From Eggerthellaceae bacterium (GTDB lineage: Bacteria > Actinomycetota > Coriobacteriia > Coriobacteriales > Eggerthellaceae): 64,000 nt of DNA. Below the pieces are notes generated by a model, which ran no database searches, had not been told where the DNA came from, and saw only the letters and a list, made by a program, of their open reading frames with translations. How positions within the stretch are numbered: position 1 is the first letter of the stretch; each line of letters begins with the position of its first letter. The position numbers and the translations under genes were made by a program. Location of the stretch: assembly GCA_910575165.1 (NCBI GenBank), contig CAJTDS010000008.1, positions 55,398 to 119,397 on the forward strand, written 5' to 3'. Below are positions 1 to 7,653 of this stretch, piece by piece.

Positions 1-545
1 CACAGAAGCTTCACGGCCTCGATCTCGACGATCTTCTCGGGTTTGGGCGAGGCCACCACGCGCCGCCAGCCGCCGCGTGCCTTGTCCTCGCGCATATCGT
101 AGCCGCGGGTGCGCTCCAGCTCCTCGGCCTCCTCCTTGCCGTAGAAGGGCCCGATAGGTTTCGTGGGGTTGGCGAAGGAGGGGTCGTCAGCGTCCACGAC
201 GGTCTGGGTGACGATGGTGCACACGGGGTAGGCAAGCCCGCGCTTGGCAAGCTCGTGCTTCAGGGCCTGCTGCACGTGGTAGCCGATGTAGCCCTCGCTC
301 ATGGACCCGCACACCTCCAGCGGCATGGGGGGCACCACGTCCTTGGCCGTCTCGCTGGACAGCAGGATGCGCCCTACCTGCGGGCCGTTGCCGTGGACGA
401 CGGCCATCTCGTAGCCGGCTGCGGACAGGTCGGCCAGGATGGAGCAGGTCTGCTTCACCACGGCCAGCTGCGCCTCGGCGGTGCCGTCGCTTTCCTTCGA
501 CTGCAGCGCGTTGCCGCCCAGGGCAACGACGATCTTCTCGCTCAT
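1..545 (-). CDS. arcC: carbamate kinase (C-terminus beyond window edge)
   Basis: Carbamate kinase transfers phosphate from carbamoyl phosphate to ADP, giving ATP, CO2 and ammonia; it is the energy-yielding last step of the arginine and agmatine deiminase pathways. The protein opens SEKIVVALGGNALQ and continues with HGNGPQVG, both typical of the amino-acid-kinase fold of this family, and later PIGPFYG. About 181 codons are visible and the rest lies left of base 1. The ATG at 545 follows a GAGGAAAGGAAAA ribosome-binding stretch. It is the third gene after the putrescine carbamoyltransferase and the NhaC-type antiporter on this strand, so it most likely serves agmatine fermentation. Confidence 0.93.
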   Translation of the reverse strand, partial: MSEKIVVALGGNALQSKESDGTAEAQLAVVKQTCSILADLSAAGYEMAVVHGNGPQVGRILLSSETAKDVVPPMPLEVCGSMSEGYIGYHVQQALKHELAKRGLAYPVCTIVTQTVVDADDPSFANPTKPIGPFYGKEEAEELERTRGYDMREDKARGGWRRVVASPKPEKIVEIEAVKLL

Positions 546-559
546 AGGTTTTCCTTTCC

Positions 560-663
560 TCGCGAAGCGCACCCGGGCGCCCGGCCTGGTCGGACCGCCC
601 CGCGGAATCATCCGGGGCCGCTTCCGGCAGCGCCATCCCAAGGGCGCCCGGCGTCCTTCGCGA
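560..663 (-). other. intercistronic stem-loop between antiporter and carbamate kinase
   Basis: The 233-nt gap between the antiporter stop and the kinase start has nested inverted repeats. TCGCGAAG at 560-567 pairs with CTTCGCGA at 656-663, and inside it CGGGCGCCCG near 574-584 can pair with GGGCGCCCG at 642-650. No U-tract follows on the minus strand, so it is not a standard terminator. An mRNA processing or stability element, or partial attenuation before the kinase, is inferred. No gene is seen in this gap. Confidence 0.35.
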
Positions 664-778
664 AACTTACGATTGGTGATGAATGGTGAATCCGCAGGCC
701 CGAGACCCGCCCGAACGCCGGCCGCGGGCTCCTGCAAACCGAGGTGCCCGAACGACCGCTTCGAGCCAGCTGCGCCCC

Positions 779-2236
779 TTAAGCCTGTTCCGCAGCAGCC
801 GGCAGGGCCTCCCCCGCCCCGTCATCGTCCGCTCCGACCGGGGCCTTTCCCACCCAGCCGAGCCTGCGTCCGAAAAGCATGGCGATAAGGGCCACCGCTG
901 CCGGGTACAGGAAGCAGAACAGGGCGAAGGGCAGGTAGTCGATGCAGGCCACGCCCAGGATGGTGACCATGTAGATGGAGCACGTGTTCCACGGTACCAG
1001 CACGGACGTGATGCCGGCCGAGGAGTTCACGATGTTCGACCACACGTCGCCGCGCACGCGCTTGCCCTCGAAAGCGTCGCCGTACATCTTGCATGACAGG
1101 GCAATCGCCGGGTACTGGTCAGGCAGCAGGATGTTGAACACCGCGCCGCTTGCCACCGTGGTGGCCGCCAGCGAGGCGAAGCTCTTCAGCTTCGAGGTGA
1201 TGGGCTCGATGAGCGACTGCATGAGACCCGTGTGCTGCAGGATGCCCACGTAGGCCATGACCAGGATGACGATGGCGATGGTGGGCAGCATCTCCTCGAT
1301 GCCGCCGGTGCTGAACAGCTCGTCGAGCACCGGGTAGCCCGTGGTGCTCACCACGCCGGTGTTGGCCGCCTCCACCACGGTGGACAGGTCGGCGCCTTGC
1401 AGCAGGGCCGCCTCCACCATAGCCAGCACCACGCCCAGCAGAAACGACGGGATGGCCGGCACCTGGACAACGATGCACACGATCATGACCACCAGCGGAA
1501 TGAGCGTCACGGGCCCGATATGGTAGGAGTCGGCCAAGGCGGCCAGCAAGTCGCCCACCTGGGCGGCTCCGGCCTCGGTCATGGCGCCCGTGCCCAAGGT
1601 GGTACCCATGAAGTAGTAGATTCCCACGCAGCCCAGGCACACGACGGCCACGATGGGCAGGAACTTCTTGCACATGTCGAACACGCCCACGCCTGCCACC
1701 GCGGCGCACAGCACCGGGCCGTCGGTCAGGGGCGAGGCGATCTCGCTCACGTAGGCGCCGGCGATGATGGCGCCGGCCGCCATCCCGAGCGGGATGTCAA
1801 GAGCCGCCGCGATGCCGATGAACGCGATGCCGATGGTGCCGGCCGCACCCCACGACCCCAGCACGATGCCCACCAGCAGCGTGCCCAGAAACGCCACGGG
1901 CAGAAACAGCTGCGGGCTGATGACGCTCAAGCCGTAGTAGATGAGCGTGGGCACGGTACCTGACAGGATCCAGGTGCCCACCAGCATGCCGATGCACATG
2001 AGGATGAGGATGGCCTCCATGGCGTCCAGAATCCCCTTGAACATGCCGTCGAGCACCTCGTCCCAGGAAAATCCCAGGTACATGGCGATTCCCGCCGCAA
2101 TGGCGCAACCGAACACCATGGGGATCTGCGGCTCGCTGCCCAGAACCACCACGCAGAAGAACATAACCGCGGCAAGCGAGAGGAAGGCGAGCATCCCGTG
2201 GTGGAACCGCACTTCCCGCTTCTCTTTCTCGGCCAC
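779..2236 (-). CDS. NhaC-family Na+/H+ antiporter-like permease, probable agmatine/putrescine transporter
   Basis: A polytopic membrane protein of 485 residues with about a dozen hydrophobic segments. The motifs GSWGAAGTIGIAF, SEIASPLTDGPVL and NSSAGITSVLVPWNTCS match the NhaC/ArcD2-like ion-transporter superfamily. Its place between putrescine carbamoyltransferase and carbamate kinase suggests that it exchanges agmatine for putrescine, or arginine-type amines; that substrate is inferred from context only. In lactic acid bacteria this job is done by an APC-family antiporter, so a different family fills the slot here. The start is a GTG at 2236 preceded by AAGGAGGT with 9-nt spacing. Confidence 0.85.
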   Translation of the reverse strand: MAEKEKREVRFHHGMLAFLSLAAVMFFCVVVLGSEPQIPMVFGCAIAAGIAMYLGFSWDEVLDGMFKGILDAMEAILILMCIGMLVGTWILSGTVPTLIYYGLSVISPQLFLPVAFLGTLLVGIVLGSWGAAGTIGIAFIGIAAALDIPLGMAAGAIIAGAYVSEIASPLTDGPVLCAAVAGVGVFDMCKKFLPIVAVVCLGCVGIYYFMGTTLGTGAMTEAGAAQVGDLLAALADSYHIGPVTLIPLVVMIVCIVVQVPAIPSFLLGVVLAMVEAALLQGADLSTVVEAANTGVVSTTGYPVLDELFSTGGIEEMLPTIAIVILVMAYVGILQHTGLMQSLIEPITSKLKSFASLAATTVASGAVFNILLPDQYPAIALSCKMYGDAFEGKRVRGDVWSNIVNSSAGITSVLVPWNTCSIYMVTILGVACIDYLPFALFCFLYPAAVALIAMLFGRRLGWVGKAPVGADDDGAGEALPAAAEQA

Positions 2237-2335
2237 TGGCCCTCAACCTCCTTCTTCGCAAGCCGCTTTCCCTGCGGCCCGGACCGGAAACGGGGCGCCG
2301 CACCTGCCCAGGCGCGGCGCCCCCTGGCAAATCCG

Positions 2336-3382
2336 CTAGTTGGCAGCACGCGCCAGCACGGCGTCCATGCGGGCCTCGTAGGCGTCGGCCACCGGCGCGT
2401 CCTCGCGTGTGCGGGGGCACAGGTAGGCAAGGATGGCGCGGATGGAGTGCTTGCGGTTCTCGGCCTCGTCCCAGCACAGGCTGCGCTCGGGGTCGTCCAT
2501 CACCTCGTCGGTCACTTCCTCGCCGCGGGTGGCCGGCAGGCAGTGCATGAACTTCGAATCCGGCCCGGCGTAGTTCATCATGTCCATGGTCACCTGGTAC
2601 TTCGGGTAGAAGACGTCCATGTAGCTGGACCCCTCCTCCTCGTCGTCGTACAGGCCGTACCACACATCGGTGTAGACGAAGTCGGCGCCCTTGATGCACT
2701 CGATGTCGTCGGAGATGGTGATGGTGCCGCCGGACTTCTTGCAGTTCTCCTGCCCGATGGCCAGAAGGTCGATGTTCGTGTCCACCTGCAGGCCGCCATC
2801 GGTGATCTGATGGCCCTTCGGCCCGAACTGCACGAAGTCCATGCCAATCTTCGAGGCGATGAACATGAGCGACACGCATACCTGGGTGGCGTCGCCGATG
2901 AAGGCCAGCTTGCAGTCCTCGATGCGCTTGCCCTCGGGCAGGTTCTCCATCATGGTCAACAGGTCGCCCAGCTCCTGGGTGGGATGGTTGTACTCGGACA
3001 TGCCGTTGATGACGGGGGCGGCGGAGTACTTGGCCAGGTCGACCACGTCCTTGTGGCGGTCGACACGGGCCATGAGGATGTCCACCAGCGAGCCCATGAC
3101 GCGCCCGGAGTCCTCGATGGACTCGTGGCCGCCCAGCTGGATGGAGCCGGGGCCGAAGAACTGCGCATGGCCGCCCAGGTCGGTCATGGCGGTCTCGAAG
3201 GAGATGCGGGTGCGCGTGGACACCTGCTGGAAGATCATGCCGAGCGTCTTGTTCCTGAGGACCTGCGGATAGCGGCCGCCCTTCACGATCATGCCCTTCA
3301 TCGCCTGGGCGAGCTCCACCATGTCCAGCAGCTCCTCCTTGGTGAAGTCGTTGGTGTCGATGTAGTCGCGCTTCGCTGCCAT
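2336..3382 (-). CDS. ptcA: putrescine carbamoyltransferase
   Basis: Phosphorolyses N-carbamoylputrescine to putrescine and carbamoyl phosphate in agmatine fermentation. The 348-residue protein has the transcarbamylase carbamoyl-phosphate motif STRTR (residues 55-59), NHPTQELGD and [11 protein letters not shown]. Ornithine carbamoyltransferases carry an SMG loop (DVWxSMG); here the equivalent site reads [10 protein letters not shown], the YGLY signature known from Enterococcus putrescine transcarbamylase. The call is therefore PTC rather than arcB. The ATG at 3382 (MAAKRDYID) has GGGAGAG upstream; an in-frame N-terminal extension to 3487 has no family support. First gene of the operon; agmatine deiminase would be expected beyond the left edge or elsewhere. 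Confidence 0.88.
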   Translation of the reverse strand: MAAKRDYIDTNDFTKEELLDMVELAQAMKGMIVKGGRYPQVLRNKTLGMIFQQVSTRTRISFETAMTDLGGHAQFFGPGSIQLGGHESIEDSGRVMGSLVDILMARVDRHKDVVDLAKYSAAPVINGMSEYNHPTQELGDLLTMMENLPEGKRIEDCKLAFIGDATQVCVSLMFIASKIGMDFVQFGPKGHQITDGGLQVDTNIDLLAIGQENCKKSGGTITISDDIECIKGADFVYTDVWYGLYDDEEEGSSYMDVFYPKYQVTMDMMNYAGPDSKFMHCLPATRGEEVTDEVMDDPERSLCWDEAENRKHSIRAILAYLCPRTREDAPVADAYEARMDAVLARAAN

Positions 3383-3616
3383 TGCTCTCTCCCATCTACG
3401 TGGTCTGCGGCCCTGCCGTCCCTTCCGGCCCATCCGGATGCCGTGGCGGCGAGCCCTCTGGGCCGGATGTTGACCTTGCGCCCCCAAGTTGGGAAGATGG
3501 GTTGGGGTTTAGGCGGCCCGCAGCGCGCCCCTGAACCGCTTTGCACCATGCAAGCAGCCTTCCACCTGGAATTATCGGAGGAATCCAGCTCGGTTCACCG
3601 TTTTCGCCCCTGTAAC

Positions 3617-3633
3617 ATAAACCAAGATAAACC
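3617..3633. promoter_or_regulatory. direct repeat in divergent promoter region, possible LuxR operator
   Basis: The 363-nt gap (3383-3745) between the carbamoyltransferase and the divergent regulator contains ATAAACC twice, at 3617-3623 and 3627-3633, exactly one helical turn apart, in the only AT-rich part of the gap. Its position between regulator and target fits an activator site. This is inference from spacing and placement; nothing else in the gap looks like a gene. Confidence 0.3.
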
Positions 3634-3745
3634 CGAAGTTTCGCCATCTAAACTCCCCCGCGGCCCTGCGCGGCGTTATGATGGCCGCGCACCGCATACG
3701 GGGTTGGGAGAGGCCCGGGAACGCTCGAGGAAAAGGTTCACCGCC

Positions 3746-4720
3746 ATGGAGTCCGCCTTCTACGGTTTCACCATCGTCATCATGCTCGTCTGCATCGCGG
3801 CGTCCACGTCGTGCCTGTCCTCGTTCGCCGTTACGCGCAACCCCGTGGCCCTGTGCCTGGCGCTTGCGTTCCTGCTCTACTTCTTCGACCTCACGTTCAT
3901 CTTCCAAAACGAGTACCTCAGCCTGAACAACCTCTCCGAACAGGGAGACGCGCTCTACTACGGAATCCGCAACCCCTACCTGAAGGCGCTCGTATCCGTG
4001 GGCGTGCTCGAGTCCATCTGGCTGGCCCTGCTGGAGTACCTGAACAAGCGCAACATCCTTCTGGCCGTGGCACCCGCAGCGCTGTTCCTGCTGGCCGCGC
4101 TGCTAATCGTGGAGCTTGCGCCCGAAGGACCCCTCAAGCAGTGGCTCTTCTACAGCACCCGCGAGGTGTTCCTCGCGTGGATGATCGTCTACGTGGCGTT
4201 CCAGGCGCACGAGGCGAAAACCACCATCCAGAGGTCGCGCACCCGCAAGCTCGCACGCCTGGCGGCGGTGGCCGCGGTGCTGTGCGCGTGCATCGTGGCG
4301 GAGAACACCTTCATGATCATCGTCTGGAAGCCCGGCCCCGAGGTTGCCCGCTCCGCGCTTCTGCTGTTCTTCAGCGAGCGCAACATATCCGAGAACGTGT
4401 TCATTCTGCTGTTCGCCCTGTTCGCACTGCGGTGGAGCTTCCGAACCCTGCGCATGCGCCGCAAGGACGCCCCAACCCCGAAGGGCAGGCAGGATGCCGT
4501 CTACGTGCGCGCGACCATGGACAACGTCTGCGAACGCTACGGGCTGACCGCCCGAGAGCGAGAGGTGCTCATGTCCTTGGTGGAGGGCAACGACTACCAG
4601 AACACCGCGAGCAGGCTGCATCTGGCCGTTGGCACGGTGAAGTCGCACATGCACAACATATTCAAGAAGACGGGCACGAAGACGAGCGCGGAGTTGCTGC
4701 AGATGTTCTGGGGCAGCTGA
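3746..4720 (+). CDS. membrane-bound LuxR-family transcriptional regulator (AguR-like role)
   Basis: The 324-residue protein has about seven hydrophobic segments over residues 1-245, a short basic linker, and a C-terminal LuxR/FixJ-type helix-turn-helix (residues 258-310: RYGLTAREREVLMSLVEG, then TASRLHLAVGTVKSHMHNIF). It lacks a receiver or classical sensor domain, so sensing is probably by the membrane part. It is divergent from the putrescine carbamoyltransferase operon. Transmembrane LuxR activators (AguR) are known to control the agmatine deiminase operon in lactic acid bacteria, so the same role is inferred. The start is the ATG at 3746, just before the first hydrophobic segment; the ribosome-binding site (GGAAAAGG) is modest. 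Confidence 0.8.
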   Translation: MESAFYGFTIVIMLVCIAASTSCLSSFAVTRNPVALCLALAFLLYFFDLTFIFQNEYLSLNNLSEQGDALYYGIRNPYLKALVSVGVLESIWLALLEYLNKRNILLAVAPAALFLLAALLIVELAPEGPLKQWLFYSTREVFLAWMIVYVAFQAHEAKTTIQRSRTRKLARLAAVAAVLCACIVAENTFMIIVWKPGPEVARSALLLFFSERNISENVFILLFALFALRWSFRTLRMRRKDAPTPKGRQDAVYVRATMDNVCERYGLTAREREVLMSLVEGNDYQNTASRLHLAVGTVKSHMHNIFKKTGTKTSAELLQMFWGS

Positions 4721-4764
4721 GAGGCGCCGCGGCCGACGGCAGGGACGGCTGGCGATTGCGCCCG

Positions 4765-5568
4765 CTACCGATGGGCGGCCAGGATGCCCTCCAGCCCCAT
4801 GGCAACCGCCGTTCCCACCGAGGCGGAAAGCTGCTCCAGGGGAAGCTCCGAATCGGAGGCCAACCAACGGCGGAACGCCCCCAGAAGCCCGCAGACGAAG
4901 AACGCCACGCCGTATTCGGCATTCGGGCCCATCTGGCCGGCGATGCCCAGCACGTCCTGCTCGGTGAACACCGCGATGAGCGGGTCCTCTATCTTGTCCA
5001 GCAGCACGTCGGAAGGCATATGGGACAACGTGCGGTCCGTAAGCCACGTTTCCTTGACCAGCGCGTAGGAGAGAAGCTGGAACATCTCGGCCACGTCAAC
5101 GCGGCCGTCCGGGTGCGCCGTCTGGCGGTACAGGGCGTCGGCGATGACCAGGGCGCGCTCGCGGACGGCATCGTCGAACACCTCGTCCACCGAGGCGTAG
5201 TGCTTGTAGAACGTCTTGCGGTCGACCCCGGCCTTTCGGGCCACGGCGGTGACGGACACCTTGTCGAAGTCGCATTCCTCCAGAAGGGACAGCAGCGCCG
5301 AGCGTATGGCCGCCTTGCTGCGCCGGGCGCGCTTGTCCTCCTTGCGCGGCCGGGCGGAGCCGTCTCGCCCGTCCTCCCCCGCAGGCTCCGGCTTGCGCGC
5401 CTTGCCCGCAGCGGCACCGGACCGCACGGGTGCAAAAGCCACGGCGCGGGCCTGCGCAAGATCGCCGGGCCCGCCCGCCTCTCCGTCCTGAAGCACCTCT
5501 CCGCCTACCGGGCGCGCCGGGCAGGCGGGAACGACCACGCGTCCGGTTGTGCGTGCGACAGCTTCCAT
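4765..5568 (-). CDS. TetR-family transcriptional regulator with long N-terminal extension
   Basis: A TetR helix-turn-helix is visible around residues 80-130 (SKAAIRSALLSLLEE, then VTAVARKAGVDRKTFYKHY), followed by an all-helical ligand-binding domain. The first ~80 residues are low-complexity, rich in Ala, Gly, Arg and Pro, which is unusual for the family; the true start could be further in. The ATG at 5568 was chosen because GGGGAG lies 7-8 nt upstream. It is divergent from the radical SAM gene at 5865 and may regulate it; the ligand is unknown. Confidence 0.8.
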   Translation of the reverse strand: MEAVARTTGRVVVPACPARPVGGEVLQDGEAGGPGDLAQARAVAFAPVRSGAAAGKARKPEPAGEDGRDGSARPRKEDKRARRSKAAIRSALLSLLEECDFDKVSVTAVARKAGVDRKTFYKHYASVDEVFDDAVRERALVIADALYRQTAHPDGRVDVAEMFQLLSYALVKETWLTDRTLSHMPSDVLLDKIEDPLIAVFTEQDVLGIAGQMGPNAEYGVAFFVCGLLGAFRRWLASDSELPLEQLSASVGTAVAMGLEGILAAHR

Positions 5569-5652
5569 GGTTTTTCTCCCCACTTCCTCGGTTCCGTGTT
5601 GCCCATCTTCGCCTGTTTCCAAACTGAAAGCAACGAGGTCACCGTTATTGCC

Positions 5653-5846
5653 TATAATCCACTCAAGCCAGTTACTCCACATTTGGGGAACAACTGAACC
5701 TCGTTTTCGGGAGCCTCGCACCCAGAGACGACGGTGCCGATTGGCGCGGCACCGCCTCCCCTGCCCAGGAGACCCCGGGGCGGGGTGGGACGGAAGGCGA
5801 AGCCGGCCCAGAAAAGGGATACCGACAGGCACCGCTGGCCGGTGCC
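5653..5846 (+). promoter_or_regulatory. promoter and structured leader of the radical SAM gene
   Basis: TATAAT lies at 5653-5658 (a clear -35 is not seen), which leaves roughly 200 nt of leader before the gene at 5865. Four matching 7-mers occur in the leader: CGGTGCC at 5732-5738, GGCACCG at 5748-5754, GGCACCG at 5828-5834 and CGGTGCC at 5840-5846. The first pair and second pair can each form a hairpin, or the outer and inner copies can cross-pair, so alternative structures are possible. The last hairpin lies close to the start codon. An attenuator or riboswitch-like function is inferred; no known riboswitch class was recognised. Confidence 0.4.
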
Positions 5847-5864
5847 GCAGAGAGCGAGGATGCG

Positions 5865-7385
5865 ATGAAGGCGACAGACCAGCTGAAGCACATGGCCTAC
5901 GAGAAGGCGTTCGACTACTTCCTGGCCGACCCCGTGACCAACGCCACCAAGATCATGAACGCCCTGGACAAGGTGGCGCCGGAGGGCTTGTTTCCCAGCC
6001 AACGCGAGGCCTTCCGCACGGCGCTGGACACCAAGAACAACTGGTACCAGCTGATCATGAAGATCATGGACCTGAACCCGGCCGTACGCAACAAGCTGGT
6101 GAAAACCTTCGCCATCGACGGCAACCTGATGGCCTGGCCCGAGCAGGAACGCATGCGCGACAAGTACCAGTGCAACATCCCCTGGGCCATTCTGCTGGAC
6201 CCCACCAGCGCCTGCAACCTGCACTGCACCGGCTGCTGGGCGGCGGAGTACGGCCACAAGCTCAACCTCACCTTCGACGAGATCGACTCCATCATCGAGC
6301 AGGGCAAGGCCCTGGGCTGCCACATATATATCTATACCGGCGGCGAGCCGCTGGTGCGCAAGACCGACCTCATCAAGCTGTGCGAGAAGCACCAGGACTG
6401 CGCCTTCCTGTCGTTTACGAACTCCACGCTCATCGACGAGGAGTTCTGCCAGGAGATGGTGCGCGTGGGCAACTTCGTGCCGGCCATCAGCGTGGAGGGC
6501 TTCGAGGACGCCACCGACGCCCGCCGCGGCGACGGCGTGTACGCCAAGGTGGAGCGGGCCATGGGGCTTCTGCGCGAGCACGGGCTTCCCTTCGGCGTGT
6601 CGTGCTGCTTCACCAGCGAGAACGCCAGCTCCATCGCCAGCGAGGAGTACTTCGACTGGATGGTTGACCAGGGAGTGCTGTTCTGCTGGATCTTCTCCTA
6701 CTTCCCCGTGGGCGTGGATGCCCCCAAGGAGCTTATGGCCAACGCCGAGCAGCGCGAGCACCTGTACCGTTTCGTGCGCCAGATGCGCCTGGAGAAGCCG
6801 CTGTTCACCCTTGACTTCCAAAACGACGGCGAGTTTGTGGGCGGATGCATCGCAGGCGGACGCCGTTACCTGCACATCAACGCAGCGGGAGACGTGGATC
6901 CCTGCGTGTTCGCCCACTACAGCAACGCCAACATCCGCGAGGTGTCGCTGCTGGAGGCTTTGCAGAGCCCCATCTTCATGGAGTACTACTACGGCCAGCC
7001 CTTCAACGACAACCTGCTGCGTCCCTGCCCCATCCTTGAGAATTCCGGTCGCCTGACCGAGATGGTGGAGCGCGCCGGCGCCCACAGCACCGACCTGCAG
7101 CACCCGGAAGCCGCCTGCGACCTGTGCGCCAAGACCCGCGAGCGCTGCGAGGAGTGGGCGCCGGTGGCCGATCGTTTGTGGCACGACCAGTCCGATCCGC
7201 AGTACGAGCGCCGCTGCAACCCCGACCAGGGCATGGCCGAATCCGACAAGCACAAGTTCGCCCGCATGGGACGCACCATCGACAAGATGGGCGAGCAGAC
7301 CCGCGAAGAGCAGATGCGCGCCTTCGCCACCGCTATGGCCGATGCCGCCGTGGCCTTGGTGGAGGACGAGGGCGAAGCCGCCTAA
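5865..7385 (+). CDS. radical SAM protein of unknown substrate
   Basis: A 506-residue radical SAM enzyme. The iron-sulfur motif CNLHCTGC gives cluster ligands Cys117, Cys121 and Cys124 after a ~100-residue helical N-terminal part; YTGGEPLV is the SAM-binding GGE motif. The C-terminal third has further cysteines (GGCIAGGRR, AGDVDPCVFAHY, LRPCPI, AACDLCAKTRERC), resembling a SPASM/twitch-type auxiliary cluster region. The substrate is unknown; no precursor peptide gene was seen beside it. It has a long structured leader, a divergent TetR neighbour and its own terminator, so it is probably a single-gene unit under its own control. Confidence 0.85.
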   Translation: MKATDQLKHMAYEKAFDYFLADPVTNATKIMNALDKVAPEGLFPSQREAFRTALDTKNNWYQLIMKIMDLNPAVRNKLVKTFAIDGNLMAWPEQERMRDKYQCNIPWAILLDPTSACNLHCTGCWAAEYGHKLNLTFDEIDSIIEQGKALGCHIYIYTGGEPLVRKTDLIKLCEKHQDCAFLSFTNSTLIDEEFCQEMVRVGNFVPAISVEGFEDATDARRGDGVYAKVERAMGLLREHGLPFGVSCCFTSENASSIASEEYFDWMVDQGVLFCWIFSYFPVGVDAPKELMANAEQREHLYRFVRQMRLEKPLFTLDFQNDGEFVGGCIAGGRRYLHINAAGDVDPCVFAHYSNANIREVSLLEALQSPIFMEYYYGQPFNDNLLRPCPILENSGRLTEMVERAGAHSTDLQHPEAACDLCAKTRERCEEWAPVADRLWHDQSDPQYERRCNPDQGMAESDKHKFARMGRTIDKMGEQTREEQMRAFATAMADAAVALVEDEGEAA

Positions 7386-7430
7386 GGGAAGGCTGCCCAA
7401 GAAAGAACCCGCCTGCCCGGCAAAGGCTCA

Positions 7431-7474
7431 AAGCCCCGGCTCTGCGTCGAACGCGGCGCAAGCCGGGGCTTTTT
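7431..7474 (+). terminator. rho-independent terminator of the radical SAM gene
   Basis: AAGCCCCGGCT (7431-7441) pairs perfectly with AGCCGGGGCTT (7461-7471), with a GC-rich loop and a short T run to 7474. Confidence 0.85.
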
Positions 7475-7521
7475 CGCGTGCTGGCTCCGACCTGCGCTTT
7501 CCCTAAACCACCTGGTAATCC

Positions 7522-7550
7522 TTGTGAGCGTGCAAGCGAAACGCTATACT
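7522..7550 (+). promoter_or_regulatory. sigma-70-type promoter of the surface protein gene
   Basis: TTGTGA (7522-7527), a 17-nt spacer and TATACT (7545-7550). The start codon is at 7654, leaving about 95 nt of leader. This is one of the best-formed promoters in the window. Confidence 0.65.
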
Positions 7551-7653
7551 GCTTTTCATCCATGCATAACAGTTGGGAAACGATTTGCTTTCCGATTGCT
7601 TACACCGCGTTTCGCCGGCACAGGCCGCGGTGACGAGGAAGAAGGAGTACGCC

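Noticed and set aside
2336..3382. Ornithine carbamoyltransferase (arcB/argF)
   Set aside because: STRTR, HPTQ and HCLPA fit both, but the SMG loop of ornithine enzymes is replaced by YGLY as in putrescine carbamoyltransferase, and the whole sequence resembles the latter.
5700..5860. Cobalamin riboswitch before the radical SAM gene
   Set aside because: CAGGAGACC near 5766 matches the core of the B12 box, but the other conserved blocks (GGUGC-AA, GCCACUG) are not present in order.
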